This document shows positions 1 to 7,476 of a stretch of 10,315 nt of DNA, piece by piece. Position numbers and translations under genes: made by a program. Numbering within the stretch: position 1 is the first letter of the stretch; every line of letters begins with the position of its first letter. A model generated the notes under the pieces. It saw only the letters and a list, made by a program, of their open reading frames with translations. It ran no database searches and was not told the DNA's origin. This stretch comes from Pseudomonadota bacterium (GTDB taxonomy: Bacteria > Desulfobacterota > JADFVX01). The stretch covers positions 1-10,315 of the forward strand of contig JADFVM010000118.1 of assembly GCA_015222555.1 (NCBI GenBank), given 5' to 3'.

Positions 1-1
1 A

Positions 2-1408
2 TTTTTGGGTGCCGCGAGAGAGGTTACCGGTTCATGCTATTTAATTCGTTCCGGCCGATATCACATCCTGGTTGACTGCGGTCTTATCCAGGGTTCACCG
101 GAGGATGAAGAGCATAACCGTGAGCCCTTTCCCTTCGAACCCGGTGCCATTGATGCGGTGATACTGACCCACGCCCATCTTGATCATTCCGGTCGCTTGC
201 CGATGCTGGTTAAGGAAGGGTTCAAGGGGCGTATCTTTACCCACTCTGCCAGCCGTGATCTGTGTCGCATCATGCTCAAGGATGCCGCCTATCTAAACGA
301 GAAGGAGGCCGAATGGGAAAACCGCAAGCGTCAGCGCAAGCACCAGCCCTTGGTGGAGCCTATTTACTCAATGCAGGAGGCAATTGTTGCCCTACGCCGA
401 TTCCGAGCTCTTGATTATGATCAGGAATACAAGATCATGCCGGGAGTACGTCTATGTTTACGAGATGCCGGCCACATCCTCGGTTCGTCTATTGTGGAGC
501 TATGGCTGGAGGAGCAGGGCGTAGAGAGAAAGGTGGTCTTCAGCGGCGACCTTGGCCACGTCGGTGCACCAATCCTGCGCGACCCTGAGGTGGTGCGCGA
601 GGCTGATCTGGTTATCATGGAGAGTACCTACGGAGATCGTTGTCACCGCAGCTGGGAAGACACCTGGGCCGAGATGGCGGATATCTTCACCGAGCGCAGA
701 GTGAGCCGTGGAAATATCATGATACCGGCCTTTGCCGTTGGACGTACCCAGGAACTACTCTACACTCTGGGGTGGAATTACGATGCCTGGGGGATTGATC
801 GCTGGCAAATATTTCTCGACAGCCCGATGGCAATAGAGGCTACCCGGGTGTACGCACGCCATACACCGCTATACGATGAAGAGGCCTCGGCTGTGCAACA
901 GGAGATAGGTAATCCTTTCTTGCTGCCGAACCTTAATCTCAGTCACACCGCCAACCAGTCAATGGCCATCAATCGAATCAGCGATGGGGCCATCATTATC
1001 GCCGGCAGCGGCATGTGCGATGGGGGGCGTATCAAACATCACTTCAAGCACAACATCTGGCGTCGGGATTGCAAGCTTTTGATCACCGGCTTCCAGGCCC
1101 GCGGCACCCTGGGACGTGCCCTGGTGGACGGCGCTAAAGAGATTCGGCTGTGGGGTGAGCCGGTTAAAGTGGCGGCGCAGGTCCATACCATCGGTGGTCT
1201 CTCGGCGCATGCTGATGGTGAAGGACTGGTGAGTTGGTATCGCTGTTTTGAAGCCCGTCCACCGGTGGCGCTGGTACATGGGGAGCCTGAATCGATGGAT
1301 CACCTTGCTAATCATCTACGGGATATCACTGGGGCACGCGTGTTGATGCCAACGCTGGGAAGTGGGGTCGATCTGGTGACCATGCGGGAACTACCGGCAC
1401 GCATTTAA
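2..1408 (+). CDS. MBL-fold / beta-CASP RNA-processing-type metallo-hydrolase, 5' partial
   Basis: Metallo-beta-lactamase fold hydrolase of the beta-CASP/RMMBL group (CPSF-73-like), a family of zinc-dependent RNA nucleases acting in the cytoplasm. Numbering from the TTG at 5: zinc motif THAHLDHSG at 55-63, further metal-ligand motifs AGHILGSS (155-162) and FSGDLG (179-184), the acidic motif in ESTYG (206-210), beta-CASP GRTQE (246-250), IIAGSGMCDGGRI (331-343), then the RMMBL part with GLSAHAD (398-404, motif B His 402) and VHGEP (424-428, motif C His 425). All catalytic residues expected for the family are present. The reading frame is open to the window edge and begins FLGAAREVTGS; relatives usually carry a few residues before this, so the real start lies just outside and the TTG is not proposed as the start. 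Arginine is almost always CGN (38 of 41), unlike the next two genes. The RNA substrate cannot be inferred. Family call is firm. Confidence 0.93.
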   Translation, partial: FLGAAREVTGSCYLIRSGRYHILVDCGLIQGSPEDEEHNREPFPFEPGAIDAVILTHAHLDHSGRLPMLVKEGFKGRIFTHSASRDLCRIMLKDAAYLNEKEAEWENRKRQRKHQPLVEPIYSMQEAIVALRRFRALDYDQEYKIMPGVRLCLRDAGHILGSSIVELWLEEQGVERKVVFSGDLGHVGAPILRDPEVVREADLVIMESTYGDRCHRSWEDTWAEMADIFTERRVSRGNIMIPAFAVGRTQELLYTLGWNYDAWGIDRWQIFLDSPMAIEATRVYARHTPLYDEEASAVQQEIGNPFLLPNLNLSHTANQSMAINRISDGAIIIAGSGMCDGGRIKHHFKHNIWRRDCKLLITGFQARGTLGRALVDGAKEIRLWGEPVKVAAQVHTIGGLSAHADGEGLVSWYRCFEARPPVALVHGEPESMDHLANHLRDITGARVLMPTLGSGVDLVTMRELPARI

Positions 1409-1535
1409 GCCGGTGCTGCTCTCTCATGGTACAGTTAGTTGGTAAAGTTTCTTTATATGTGGGTTGATCCCCCCGGTTAGTCTGAAATACACAGGAGTCG
1501 CATCAGCAGATTATTATTTCGTGAAGGCACTTACA

Positions 1536-1547
1536 CCCCTTAAGGGG
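1536..1547. repeat. 12-bp perfect palindrome in intergenic spacer
   Basis: CCCCTTAAGGGG is a perfect palindrome lying 45 bp before the start of the HhH protein gene and 127 bp after the stop of the hydrolase gene. It is followed by two more G and then a second small inverted pair, CCGG (1563-1566) and CCGG (1572-1575). There is no T run, so it is a poor intrinsic terminator. It could be an operator or a leader hairpin; the function is unknown. The remainder of the 1409-1592 spacer shows no convincing promoter. Confidence 0.4.
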
Positions 1548-1592
1548 GGTACTGAAAATAGTCCGGTTTATCCGGGTTAAGAGGGGGCAAGG

Positions 1593-2297
1593 ATGAAGGA
1601 GAGTATCTCCATAGAGAAACTGATAGACGATCTAGGCGGCAAATTTTCAACCGAGCTCGGAATAGATCTCTCAAGCGCTGACTCAGGCCCGATATTCAAG
1701 TGGTTCCTGGCCTCAAAACTCTTCGGTGCCAGAATATCCTCTGATATCGCCATGAAGACTTACAGGGAATTTGAGGCAAGCAGCACAACCACACCGGATA
1801 TGATACTAAAGACCGGCTGGGATGGACTTGTCGATATCCTGGACAAGGGGGGCTATGCAAGATATGACTTCTCTACGGCAACAAAGCTGTTGGAGATAAT
1901 GAATGACCTGGAGAAAAATTATGGTGGGGACCTGAACAGGCTGCACGATGAATCCATAGATGAAGAAGAGTTGGAAAATCGCCTTAAAGGTCTGGGAAAA
2001 GGTATAGGTGATGTCACGGTAAACATATTCCTCAGGGAACTTCGCAATATCTGGGAAAAGGCAAATCCTCAGCCTTCAGGACTGGTAAAGCTTGCCGCCA
2101 AACATCTGGGACTCTTGCGGCCACGCAAGAATGCTCTAAAGGCCTTAGAAGAGGCATGGGACGCAGGGAAGGTGCCGGGAAGGGATTTTTGCGACTTCGA
2201 GGCGGCACTACTCAGGCTGGGCAAGGATTACTGCAAGAAATCGAAGTGCAACATCTGCCCCCTGAAGATGGAATGCAGATGTAAACAAAATTCATGA
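1593..2297 (+). CDS. Endonuclease III-like HhH-GPD protein with [4Fe-4S] Cys motif, divergent active site
   Basis: A 234-residue protein resembling the endonuclease III (Nth) superfamily of DNA glycosylases. The alpha-helical body (about 30-110) is followed by a helix-hairpin-helix with LKGLGKGIGD at 131-140 and a C-terminal iron-sulfur motif with Cys 214, 219, 222 and 228 (C-X4-C-X2-C-X5-C; Nth has C-X6-C-X2-C-X5-C) plus an extra Cys 230. Laying the hairpin on Nth (LPGVGRKTAN) puts Gly 137 where the catalytic Lys sits and Glu 155 near the catalytic Asp, so normal lyase chemistry may be absent. It may be a monofunctional or purely DNA-binding relative; this alignment was done by eye. The ATG follows a purine-rich stretch (AAGAGGGGGCAAGG, 1579-1592) that can serve as ribosome binding site. 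It stands alone, with the next gene 230 bp away. Eight of 12 Arg codons are AGA/AGG. The fold call is good; the biochemical role is open. Confidence 0.75.
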   Translation: MKESISIEKLIDDLGGKFSTELGIDLSSADSGPIFKWFLASKLFGARISSDIAMKTYREFEASSTTTPDMILKTGWDGLVDILDKGGYARYDFSTATKLLEIMNDLEKNYGGDLNRLHDESIDEEELENRLKGLGKGIGDVTVNIFLRELRNIWEKANPQPSGLVKLAAKHLGLLRPRKNALKALEEAWDAGKVPGRDFCDFEAALLRLGKDYCKKSKCNICPLKMECRCKQNS

Positions 2298-2311
2298 GAA
2301 AGTTATGGTTC

Positions 2312-2453
2312 TTTTGACAGGATTTACATGATATACGAGATATTTTAACCCTTTACTGTTTTTTTTTCACTTTCATAAACGTCAAAATAAAAATCTGGTT
2401 TTTGATTAATATTCTTAAAAGTAATCCTGATTGTCCTGTTCATCCTGTCAAAA
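2312..2453. repeat. Inverted-repeat element with GACAGGAT / ATCCTGTC ends
   Basis: TTTTGACAGGAT (2312-2323) is matched perfectly in inverted orientation by ATCCTGTCAAAA (2442-2453). The similarity goes on inward with mismatches: TTACATGAT on the left against GAACAGGAC read from the right arm. The right arm also holds a short tandem pattern of ATCCTG/GTCCTG/ATCCTG units (2424-2447). The 142-bp element is AT-rich, fills most of the spacer between two + strand genes, and encodes no transposase. From memory, short AATCCTGT-type units recur between genes in many environmental bacterial genomes; that link is not verified here. It could be a non-autonomous (MITE-like) insertion or a dispersed intergenic repeat. 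Confidence 0.55.
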
Positions 2454-2460
2454 CAGTAAA
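2352..2460. repeat. Second, overlapping inverted repeat (TTTACTGTTTT / AAAACAGTAAA)
   Basis: TTTACTGTTTT (2352-2362) and AAAACAGTAAA (2450-2460) are perfect 11-bp inverted copies 87 bp apart. The right arm shares AAAA (2450-2453) with the right arm of the GACAGGAT repeat, so the two pairings cannot both form in full. The left arm runs into a T tract (2359-2367), so a fold of this arm might also stop transcription from upstream. No function is shown. Confidence 0.45.
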
Positions 2461-2513
2461 ATGTCAAATAAACTCTCGTTGTTTTCCTTGATATTCCGTG
2501 GTAGAAAATAATT

Positions 2514-2520
2514 AGGAGGG
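2514..2520 (+). promoter_or_regulatory. Ribosome binding site fixing a TTG start
   Basis: AGGAGGG lies 7 nt before TTG at 2528. It is the best Shine-Dalgarno match in this spacer. The TTG start places MKEAILYDRL at the N-terminus, as expected for the AmrS family, so TTG is preferred over a downstream ATG. Confidence 0.85.
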
Positions 2521-2527
2521 TGACAGA

Positions 2528-3544
2528 TTGAAAGAAGCCATTCTCTATGACAGACTCGAAAAGAAAAAAGTCAGGTGCAACGTCTGCAGGCATAGGTGCA
2601 CAATTATTCCGGGAAAACGGGGCTACTGTAGGACAAGGCTCAACCGTAACGGGACGCTGTATACACTGATCTACAACAGGGTCTCATCGATGAGCAACAA
2701 CCCCATTGAGAAGAAGCCGCTCTTCCACTTTTATCCCGGTACCTTTTACTTATCGGTCGGATCGCTGGGCTGCAATTTCCGCTGTCCCGGATGCCAGAAC
2801 TGGGAGATATCACATGCCGAAATCATGGAAACGGGCCGGGGAACTAAGGAGATGACACCCGAAGAGTCGATCAGACTGGCCCTTCGTTGCAACTGTCAGG
2901 GGATTTCCTGGACCTTTAACGAACCGGCCATCTGGCTCGAATATACCCTTGAAGGAGCAAAACTGGCCAAAAAAAGGGGACTTTACACCGTATATGTTAC
3001 CAACGGATTCATCACTCCGGAAGGACTCGATCAGATCAGCCCCTATCTGGACGCCTTCAGGGTCGACATAAAGGGTTTCAGCGAAGAGACCTACAGGAAG
3101 ATAAGCTCCGTCAGGGCCCTTTCAGGTGTCCTCGATTCTGCAAGGCTGGCAAAAAATAAATATCATATGCATATCGAATGTGTGACAAACGTCACGCCTG
3201 ACATTAATGACGATGAGGACGAACTTAAAAGACTGGCCGAATGGATAAGAGATGAACTCGGTCCCGACACACCTTGGCACGTCACGAGATTTTACCCCTA
3301 TCTCGATCTCTCCCATCTCCCGCCGACACCGATATTGAAACTGGAGCGCATTCGCCAAATTGGATTTGATGCTGGACTCCGTTACGTTTATCTCGGTAAT
3401 GTACCGGGTCATCCAGGAAATAATACCTACTGTTATAATTGCGGGGAAATGTTAATTCAGAGAGAGGGATTGGATGTGACTTTATATAGAATCAGTGACA
3501 CTAAATGTCCCGAATGTGGTACGGTGATATATGGCAGATTTTGA
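2528..3544 (+). CDS. amrS: AmmeMemoRadiSam system radical SAM enzyme (AmrS type)
   Basis: A 338-residue radical SAM protein of the family that often sits beside AMMECR1- and MEMO1-like genes. The N-terminal zinc/Fe-type Cys set is C17-X2-C20-X3-C24 with C34. The radical SAM cluster motif is CNFRCPGC, with Cys 82, 86 and 89 (CX3CX2C), which binds the [4Fe-4S] cluster that cleaves S-adenosylmethionine. Other family-typical segments are WTFNEPAIW (128-136), YVTNGFI (156-162), VDIKGF (179-184), RFYP (254-257) and the C-terminal Cys pairs C302-X2-C305 and C327-X2-C330, which look like a zinc ribbon. Length and ends fit a complete enzyme. Neither an AMMECR1 nor a MEMO partner is present in the window. 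Its physiological substrate is not settled to my knowledge. The start is TTG with a strong ribosome binding site. Nineteen of 27 Arg codons are AGA/AGG. The gene converges with the acyl-CoA synthetase gene. Confidence 0.92.
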   Translation: MKEAILYDRLEKKKVRCNVCRHRCTIIPGKRGYCRTRLNRNGTLYTLIYNRVSSMSNNPIEKKPLFHFYPGTFYLSVGSLGCNFRCPGCQNWEISHAEIMETGRGTKEMTPEESIRLALRCNCQGISWTFNEPAIWLEYTLEGAKLAKKRGLYTVYVTNGFITPEGLDQISPYLDAFRVDIKGFSEETYRKISSVRALSGVLDSARLAKNKYHMHIECVTNVTPDINDDEDELKRLAEWIRDELGPDTPWHVTRFYPYLDLSHLPPTPILKLERIRQIGFDAGLRYVYLGNVPGHPGNNTYCYNCGEMLIQREGLDVTLYRISDTKCPECGTVIYGRF

Positions 3545-3560
3545 GATAGATTGAGAGCTT

Positions 3561-5273
3561 TTATAACTGCTGTTTGCCCCTCATCTTTTTAATTGTAATT
3601 TCCCGCATTCTAAACTTTTGTAGCTTCCCTGTCACCGTCATGGGAAACTCATCGACAAACCAGATCTGTTTCGGGACCTTGAAGTGTGCGATCTCCTCCC
3701 TGCAGAAGGCCTTGAGCTCTTCCTCCTTTGCTCTCTCTCCTGCATGGAGCTGGATCCATGCCACCACCTCTTCACCATAGAATTCGTCAGGGATACCGAA
3801 AACGGCAACCTGAGCCACCTTTGGATGGGAAAAGAGAAACTCCTCGATCTCCTTCGGATAGATATTTTCCCCGCCGCGAATAATCATCTCCTTCAGCCGT
3901 CCCGTTATTCGTACGTAACCATGCTTATCCATCGACCCGAGGTCCCCGGAATGAAGCCATCCATGCTCATCGATGGCCTTGTGTGAAGCCTCTGGATCAC
4001 CATAATATCCCTGCATGACATGATAGCCCCGAAAACATATCTCGCCGACTTCGCCAACCGGCACCGTCTTCCCCGTATCATGATCCACTACCTTTACCTC
4101 CTGATGGGGCAGATTTTTTCCAACCGTCTCGGTTCGCCTCTCCATGCTGTCATCGATCAGTGTCAGATGGGTCAGGGGAGAGGCCTCGGTCTGACCGTAG
4201 CCTATGAGAATCTCTTTGCAGTGCATATCCTCCATGACACGCTTCATCAGAGGCGGCGGGCATGGGGCACCTGCCATGATGCCCGTTCGAAGGCTGGAAT
4301 GATCGAACTCTTCGAACCGTGGATGTTCAAGCTGGGCAATAAACATGGTGGGTACGCCATGAACGGCGGAACATCTCTCTTTTTCTACCGCTTCCATAAC
4401 CTTGAGAGGATCGAAATGCTCGGCAGGGATCACAATGCAGGCTCCCACTGAAAGGCAGAGCAGGTTTGCCAGGACCATGCCGAAACAGTGGTAAAAGGGA
4501 ACCGGTACGCTCAAACGATCCTTCTCGGTAAAATGCAGTGCCTTTGCCGCAAAGTAGGCGTTATTGAGAATATTGTGATGGGTAAGTACGACCGCCTTTG
4601 GAAATCCCGTTGTCCCGGAGGTATACTGGATGTTTATCGGATCGTCCGTATCAAGAGAAGCGGTGACCTCATCGAGCCTTTTCCGAGAGACACCGCCTGC
4701 TCCTTCAAGCACCTCCTGCCAGAGGGTAAAACCGGGATGGGGACGTTCCGTCTCCTCTGGGGCAGCAGGATCGTAAAGGACCACCTGCCTTAAAGCCGGC
4801 AGCTCCATGCTTTTTATTTCATCGCCGGGCAGTTCCTGTAATTCCGGGATGAGATCCGTCAGCATGGCAATATAGTCGCTGCTTTTAAATGAAGGGATGA
4901 CGAAGAGTCCCTGGACCTCAGAACGCCGCATTGCATAGGCAAGTTCCTTTGGCCTGTAGGCCGGATTGATGTTGACGAGGATTGCTCCTATGCGGGCCGT
5001 GGCCATCTGGAGTTGAAGCCACTCGATGTTATCGGTCGCCCAGATACCGATACGGTCTCCCTTGCCGAATCCCATAGCGAGCAGCCCAAGGGCCAGCTTG
5101 TCGATAGATTCAGCCAGCTCGGCGTATGTCAGTCGCTTGTTCTGGGGGATTGAGACCACAGCCTCCCGGTCAGAGAACTGATCGACCACTTTCGAAAAAT
5201 GGTCGGGGATGGTGGCTCCGAGGAGTGGAACCGTTCCTCCTTCATGGAAGTAGCTCTTCTTGATGCTCTTCAT
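3561..5273 (-). CDS. AMP-forming acyl-CoA synthetase
   Basis: ANL-superfamily ligase of 570 residues, close in layout to medium/long-chain fatty-acyl-CoA synthetases (ACSF2-like). It activates a carboxylic acid with ATP to an acyl-adenylate and then to acyl-CoA. Motifs in order: P-loop-like YTSGTTGFPK (217-226), PFYHCFG (259-265), GYGQTE (358-363), HSGD (441-444), the hinge region RGGENIYPKEIE (466-477) and the catalytic Lys 550 in PMTVTGK. It is complete and intact. It begins 15 bp after the oxidoreductase beta-subunit stop, so it is very likely the last gene of that operon. Its ribosome binding site is weak (AAAAGG, 5 nt before the ATG), and translation may depend on coupling. The chain length of the substrate cannot be read from sequence. 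In this setting it may handle acids related to the 2-oxoacid products made by the neighbours (inference). Confidence 0.93.
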   Translation of the reverse strand: MKSIKKSYFHEGGTVPLLGATIPDHFSKVVDQFSDREAVVSIPQNKRLTYAELAESIDKLALGLLAMGFGKGDRIGIWATDNIEWLQLQMATARIGAILVNINPAYRPKELAYAMRRSEVQGLFVIPSFKSSDYIAMLTDLIPELQELPGDEIKSMELPALRQVVLYDPAAPEETERPHPGFTLWQEVLEGAGGVSRKRLDEVTASLDTDDPINIQYTSGTTGFPKAVVLTHHNILNNAYFAAKALHFTEKDRLSVPVPFYHCFGMVLANLLCLSVGACIVIPAEHFDPLKVMEAVEKERCSAVHGVPTMFIAQLEHPRFEEFDHSSLRTGIMAGAPCPPPLMKRVMEDMHCKEILIGYGQTEASPLTHLTLIDDSMERRTETVGKNLPHQEVKVVDHDTGKTVPVGEVGEICFRGYHVMQGYYGDPEASHKAIDEHGWLHSGDLGSMDKHGYVRITGRLKEMIIRGGENIYPKEIEEFLFSHPKVAQVAVFGIPDEFYGEEVVAWIQLHAGERAKEEELKAFCREEIAHFKVPKQIWFVDEFPMTVTGKLQKFRMREITIKKMRGKQQL

Positions 5274-5288
5274 AGCAACCTTTTAACT

Positions 5289-6200
5289 CTAAATCCCCTT
5301 CCAGTATTTATCCACACTCTCCTGAATCTCCCCGATAAGTTTATCATTCCGTTTTGGGCTGAAGAGATGGGCAAATCGGCCCTGTTTTTTCAGGTACTCT
5401 TCAACGGGCAGTCGACGATCAGGGACTTTGGTATGGACTACCTTCCCGTCAATATACTCCTTAAGGGGCCAGATACCGGTCTTGACTGCCAATTTGCCGA
5501 TCTCCACTGATTCACTCGGATCAAAATCCCAGCCGGTAGGACAGGGCGAGAGCGCAATAATCAGCCGGGGGCCTTTCAGTTCCTTCGCTTTTTCGATCTT
5601 GCGGGCCAGATCAAGCGGTTCAGCCCCCAATACCGTTGCCACATATAGCGGGTTATGGGCCACCCAGATGGAAAAGAGGTCTTTCTTGTATCCGGGAAAA
5701 CCTTTTGGCCCCTTACTCGTCGAGGTCCTGGCCGCGTGGGGTGTTGCCGAAGAGTACTGTTGCCCCGTATTGCCATACCCCTCGTTATCGTAACAGAGAT
5801 AGATAAAATCAAGATTTCTCTCCATCGCCCCGGAAGTGGCCGAAAGCCCCATACCGTATGCCGAACCGTCCCCGGTGAGGACGACCACGTCCATATCCTC
5901 GTCACGAGGGATCCGCTTTTTCTCAAGAAGTATGTCGAGGGCATCCCGTATTCCCTGGGCACCGGCGGGTGCCGAAGCCATGGCGGTGTAAAGCCATGAA
6001 CCTCGAAAGGGTGTAAAGGGATAGATAGAAAGGAGTGTCATGCAGCCGGCAGCGTTGACAAAGACCGTCTTCTCCCCCAGGATGTCATAGACTTCATGTA
6101 CCGCCTCAAGACCACCACAGCCGGCACACATCGCTGTACCTGTTCCAAGAATATGGGTCGAGGGGAGATCTTTTATCCGCTTAAATCTCGTCTCATCCAT
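5289..6200 (-). CDS. porB: 2-Oxoacid:ferredoxin oxidoreductase, beta (TPP-binding) subunit
   Basis: Beta subunit of a pyruvate/2-oxoacid:ferredoxin oxidoreductase, carrying thiamine diphosphate and one [4Fe-4S] cluster. It is 303 residues, normal for the family. The TPP/Mg motif starts at GDGSAYGMG (110-118) and continues with NEGYGNTGQQ (139-148). Cluster-ligand cysteines are all present: C25 and C28 in CAGCG, C53 in AAGCM and C220 in SPCPTGW. The ATG follows AAGGAA (6206-6211). It lies 43 bp after the alpha-subunit stop and 15 bp before the acyl-CoA synthetase. Together with alpha and the gamma-delta fusion it makes a complete enzyme that decarboxylates a 2-oxoacid to acyl-CoA and CO2 while reducing ferredoxin. 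The symbol follows the pyruvate enzyme; a branched-chain or aromatic 2-oxoacid is equally possible on sequence alone. Confidence 0.93.
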   Translation of the reverse strand: MDETRFKRIKDLPSTHILGTGTAMCAGCGGLEAVHEVYDILGEKTVFVNAAGCMTLLSIYPFTPFRGSWLYTAMASAPAGAQGIRDALDILLEKKRIPRDEDMDVVVLTGDGSAYGMGLSATSGAMERNLDFIYLCYDNEGYGNTGQQYSSATPHAARTSTSKGPKGFPGYKKDLFSIWVAHNPLYVATVLGAEPLDLARKIEKAKELKGPRLIIALSPCPTGWDFDPSESVEIGKLAVKTGIWPLKEYIDGKVVHTKVPDRRLPVEEYLKKQGRFAHLFSPKRNDKLIGEIQESVDKYWKGI

Positions 6201-6219
6201 CTTTTTTCCTTAGCGTTGC

Positions 6220-6236
6220 GTCAATTTACGGTTGAC
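6220..6236 (-). other. Small inverted repeat between alpha and beta subunit genes
   Basis: GTCAA (6220-6224) and TTGAC (6232-6236) are inverted around a 7-nt loop within the 43-bp gap. A 5-bp stem is weak and there is no T run. It might affect mRNA stability or spacing of translation, but it could be chance. Confidence 0.2.
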
Positions 6237-6243
6237 ACGATGC

Positions 6244-7476
6244 TTACATCTGCCGCTCAACATTGGCCATCGCCTGAAGTTTTCTAACCTCTTTCATCTC
6301 TCCTTCCGTATAGAGGAGCCTTGGAGGAGGCGCGCTGCCTTCTTCTACCGCCCGACGGATATTATTCGCCATCTCAAAAAATTCTTCCTGGCTGATATCA
6401 CGCCCTCCCAGGCCGCCGATGAAACTTACCAGAATGGGAGGCGCATCGGGCTGTCCATAGAGCGCCGAAGCGATTTCAGTATAGAGTATGCCTCCCTTGC
6501 CCATGGAAAGGTTCTGGTCGATAACAGCAACACCTTTTTTACCGTTCAGCAATCGCCGTATCTGCGCCTCAGGGAAAGGTCTGAGCAGTCGGGGCCGGAT
6601 CAAGCCGATAGCCCGGCCTGCATCACGAAGACGATCGACCGCCTCTTTGGCTTTGGTGGCAAAAGAGCCGATCATAACAAAGATAAATTCTGCATCTTCC
6701 GTCCTATAGGCTTCAACAGCATCATAACTTCTTCCAAATTCTTCACTGAACTGGCGGGTGATTTTGTCAAAAACCTCAATGCTTTTTTGTGCAGCCAGGT
6801 GCATTTCGTAGCGAAAATAGGAGTATGGGCCACCGCCAAGAACGGCAACGGCCTGACTGGTCGGTTGAGAGGCGCGAAAGGAAATATTTTCAGGGTCATA
6901 GGGTGGCAGGAAGCGGTTAACAACATCCTGATTTGGAATTTCCACCGGTTCCCTTGTAAAGGAGAGATAAAAACCATCCATATTTACAATCACGGGAAGC
7001 CGCACACGCTCATCCTCACCGAGACGATAGGCTAAGAGGATGGAATCCAGTACCTCCTGGCAGGTGGCACAGTGAATCTGAAGAAATCCGCTGTCCCGTG
7101 CAGCGAGGATATCGTTATGATCAGGCTCAAGGGTAATAGGAGCAGAAAGTCCACGTGAAACGTTGACCAGCACAAAAGGAGCCCGCCAGCCGGCAACGGT
7201 GTAAAGCATCTCCATGCCATAGAGTAGGCCCTGGCTTGATGTGGCAGTAAAGACCCGCACGCCGGTGGCAGCGGCCGCCCCTGCAGCGGTGATCATGGAA
7301 TGTTCGGATTCAAGGGTGACCATTCGACCTGAAATTTCTCCACTGTCGGCCCAGTTGGCTATGGCTTCAATAATCTCTGTCTGGGGTGTGATAGGAAAGG
7401 CGGGGATGTAATCAACGCCGGCCAGACGTGCACCCCATGCTGCAGCGCCATTTCCGGTCAGGAGTGTCCGTTTCAT
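6244..7476 (-). CDS. porA: 2-Oxoacid:ferredoxin oxidoreductase, alpha subunit
   Basis: Alpha subunit of the pyruvate/2-oxoacid:ferredoxin oxidoreductase family, which forms the substrate and TPP-pyrimidine side of the active site. It is 410 residues and complete. The N-terminal pyrimidine-binding domain shows FPITPQTE (27-34) and LESEHS (55-60); SRGLSAPI (107-114) and DHNDILAARDSG (119-130) follow the pattern of the pyruvate enzymes. The C-terminal transketolase-type domain carries IGSFATKAKEAVD (269-281), RPRLLRPFP (295-302), VIDQNLSMGKGG (318-329) and GLGGRDIS (355-362). Its ATG overlaps the TGA of the gamma-delta gene (ATGA), implying translational coupling, and it has its own strong ribosome binding site. 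The gene order gamma-delta, alpha, beta is the one seen for multi-subunit archaeal and Thermotoga-type enzymes. The true 2-oxoacid is not resolved by sequence alone. Confidence 0.93.
   Translation of the reverse strand: MKRTLLTGNGAAAWGARLAGVDYIPAFPITPQTEIIEAIANWADSGEISGRMVTLESEHSMITAAGAAAATGVRVFTATSSQGLLYGMEMLYTVAGWRAPFVLVNVSRGLSAPITLEPDHNDILAARDSGFLQIHCATCQEVLDSILLAYRLGEDERVRLPVIVNMDGFYLSFTREPVEIPNQDVVNRFLPPYDPENISFRASQPTSQAVAVLGGGPYSYFRYEMHLAAQKSIEVFDKITRQFSEEFGRSYDAVEAYRTEDAEFIFVMIGSFATKAKEAVDRLRDAGRAIGLIRPRLLRPFPEAQIRRLLNGKKGVAVIDQNLSMGKGGILYTEIASALYGQPDAPPILVSFIGGLGGRDISQEEFFEMANNIRRAVEEGSAPPPRLLYTEGEMKEVRKLQAMANVERQM

Noticed and set aside
959..1315. 118-codon open frame on the - strand within the hydrolase gene
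   Set aside because: Overlaps conserved beta-CASP and RMMBL motifs on the other strand; no domain of its own.
1464..1492. Possible promoter TTGATC-N18-TACA before the HhH protein gene
   Set aside because: Poor match in both boxes and about 100 bp from the start; not distinguishable from chance.
2345..2593. 82-codon open frame on the - strand across the repeat element
   Set aside because: Its product comes from reading the ATCCTGT-type repeat and it overlaps the start of the radical SAM gene; regarded as spurious.
6232..7035. Long open frame of 267 codons on the + strand
   Set aside because: It is antisense to the alpha subunit gene, shows no recognisable domain, and no ribosome binding site stands out.
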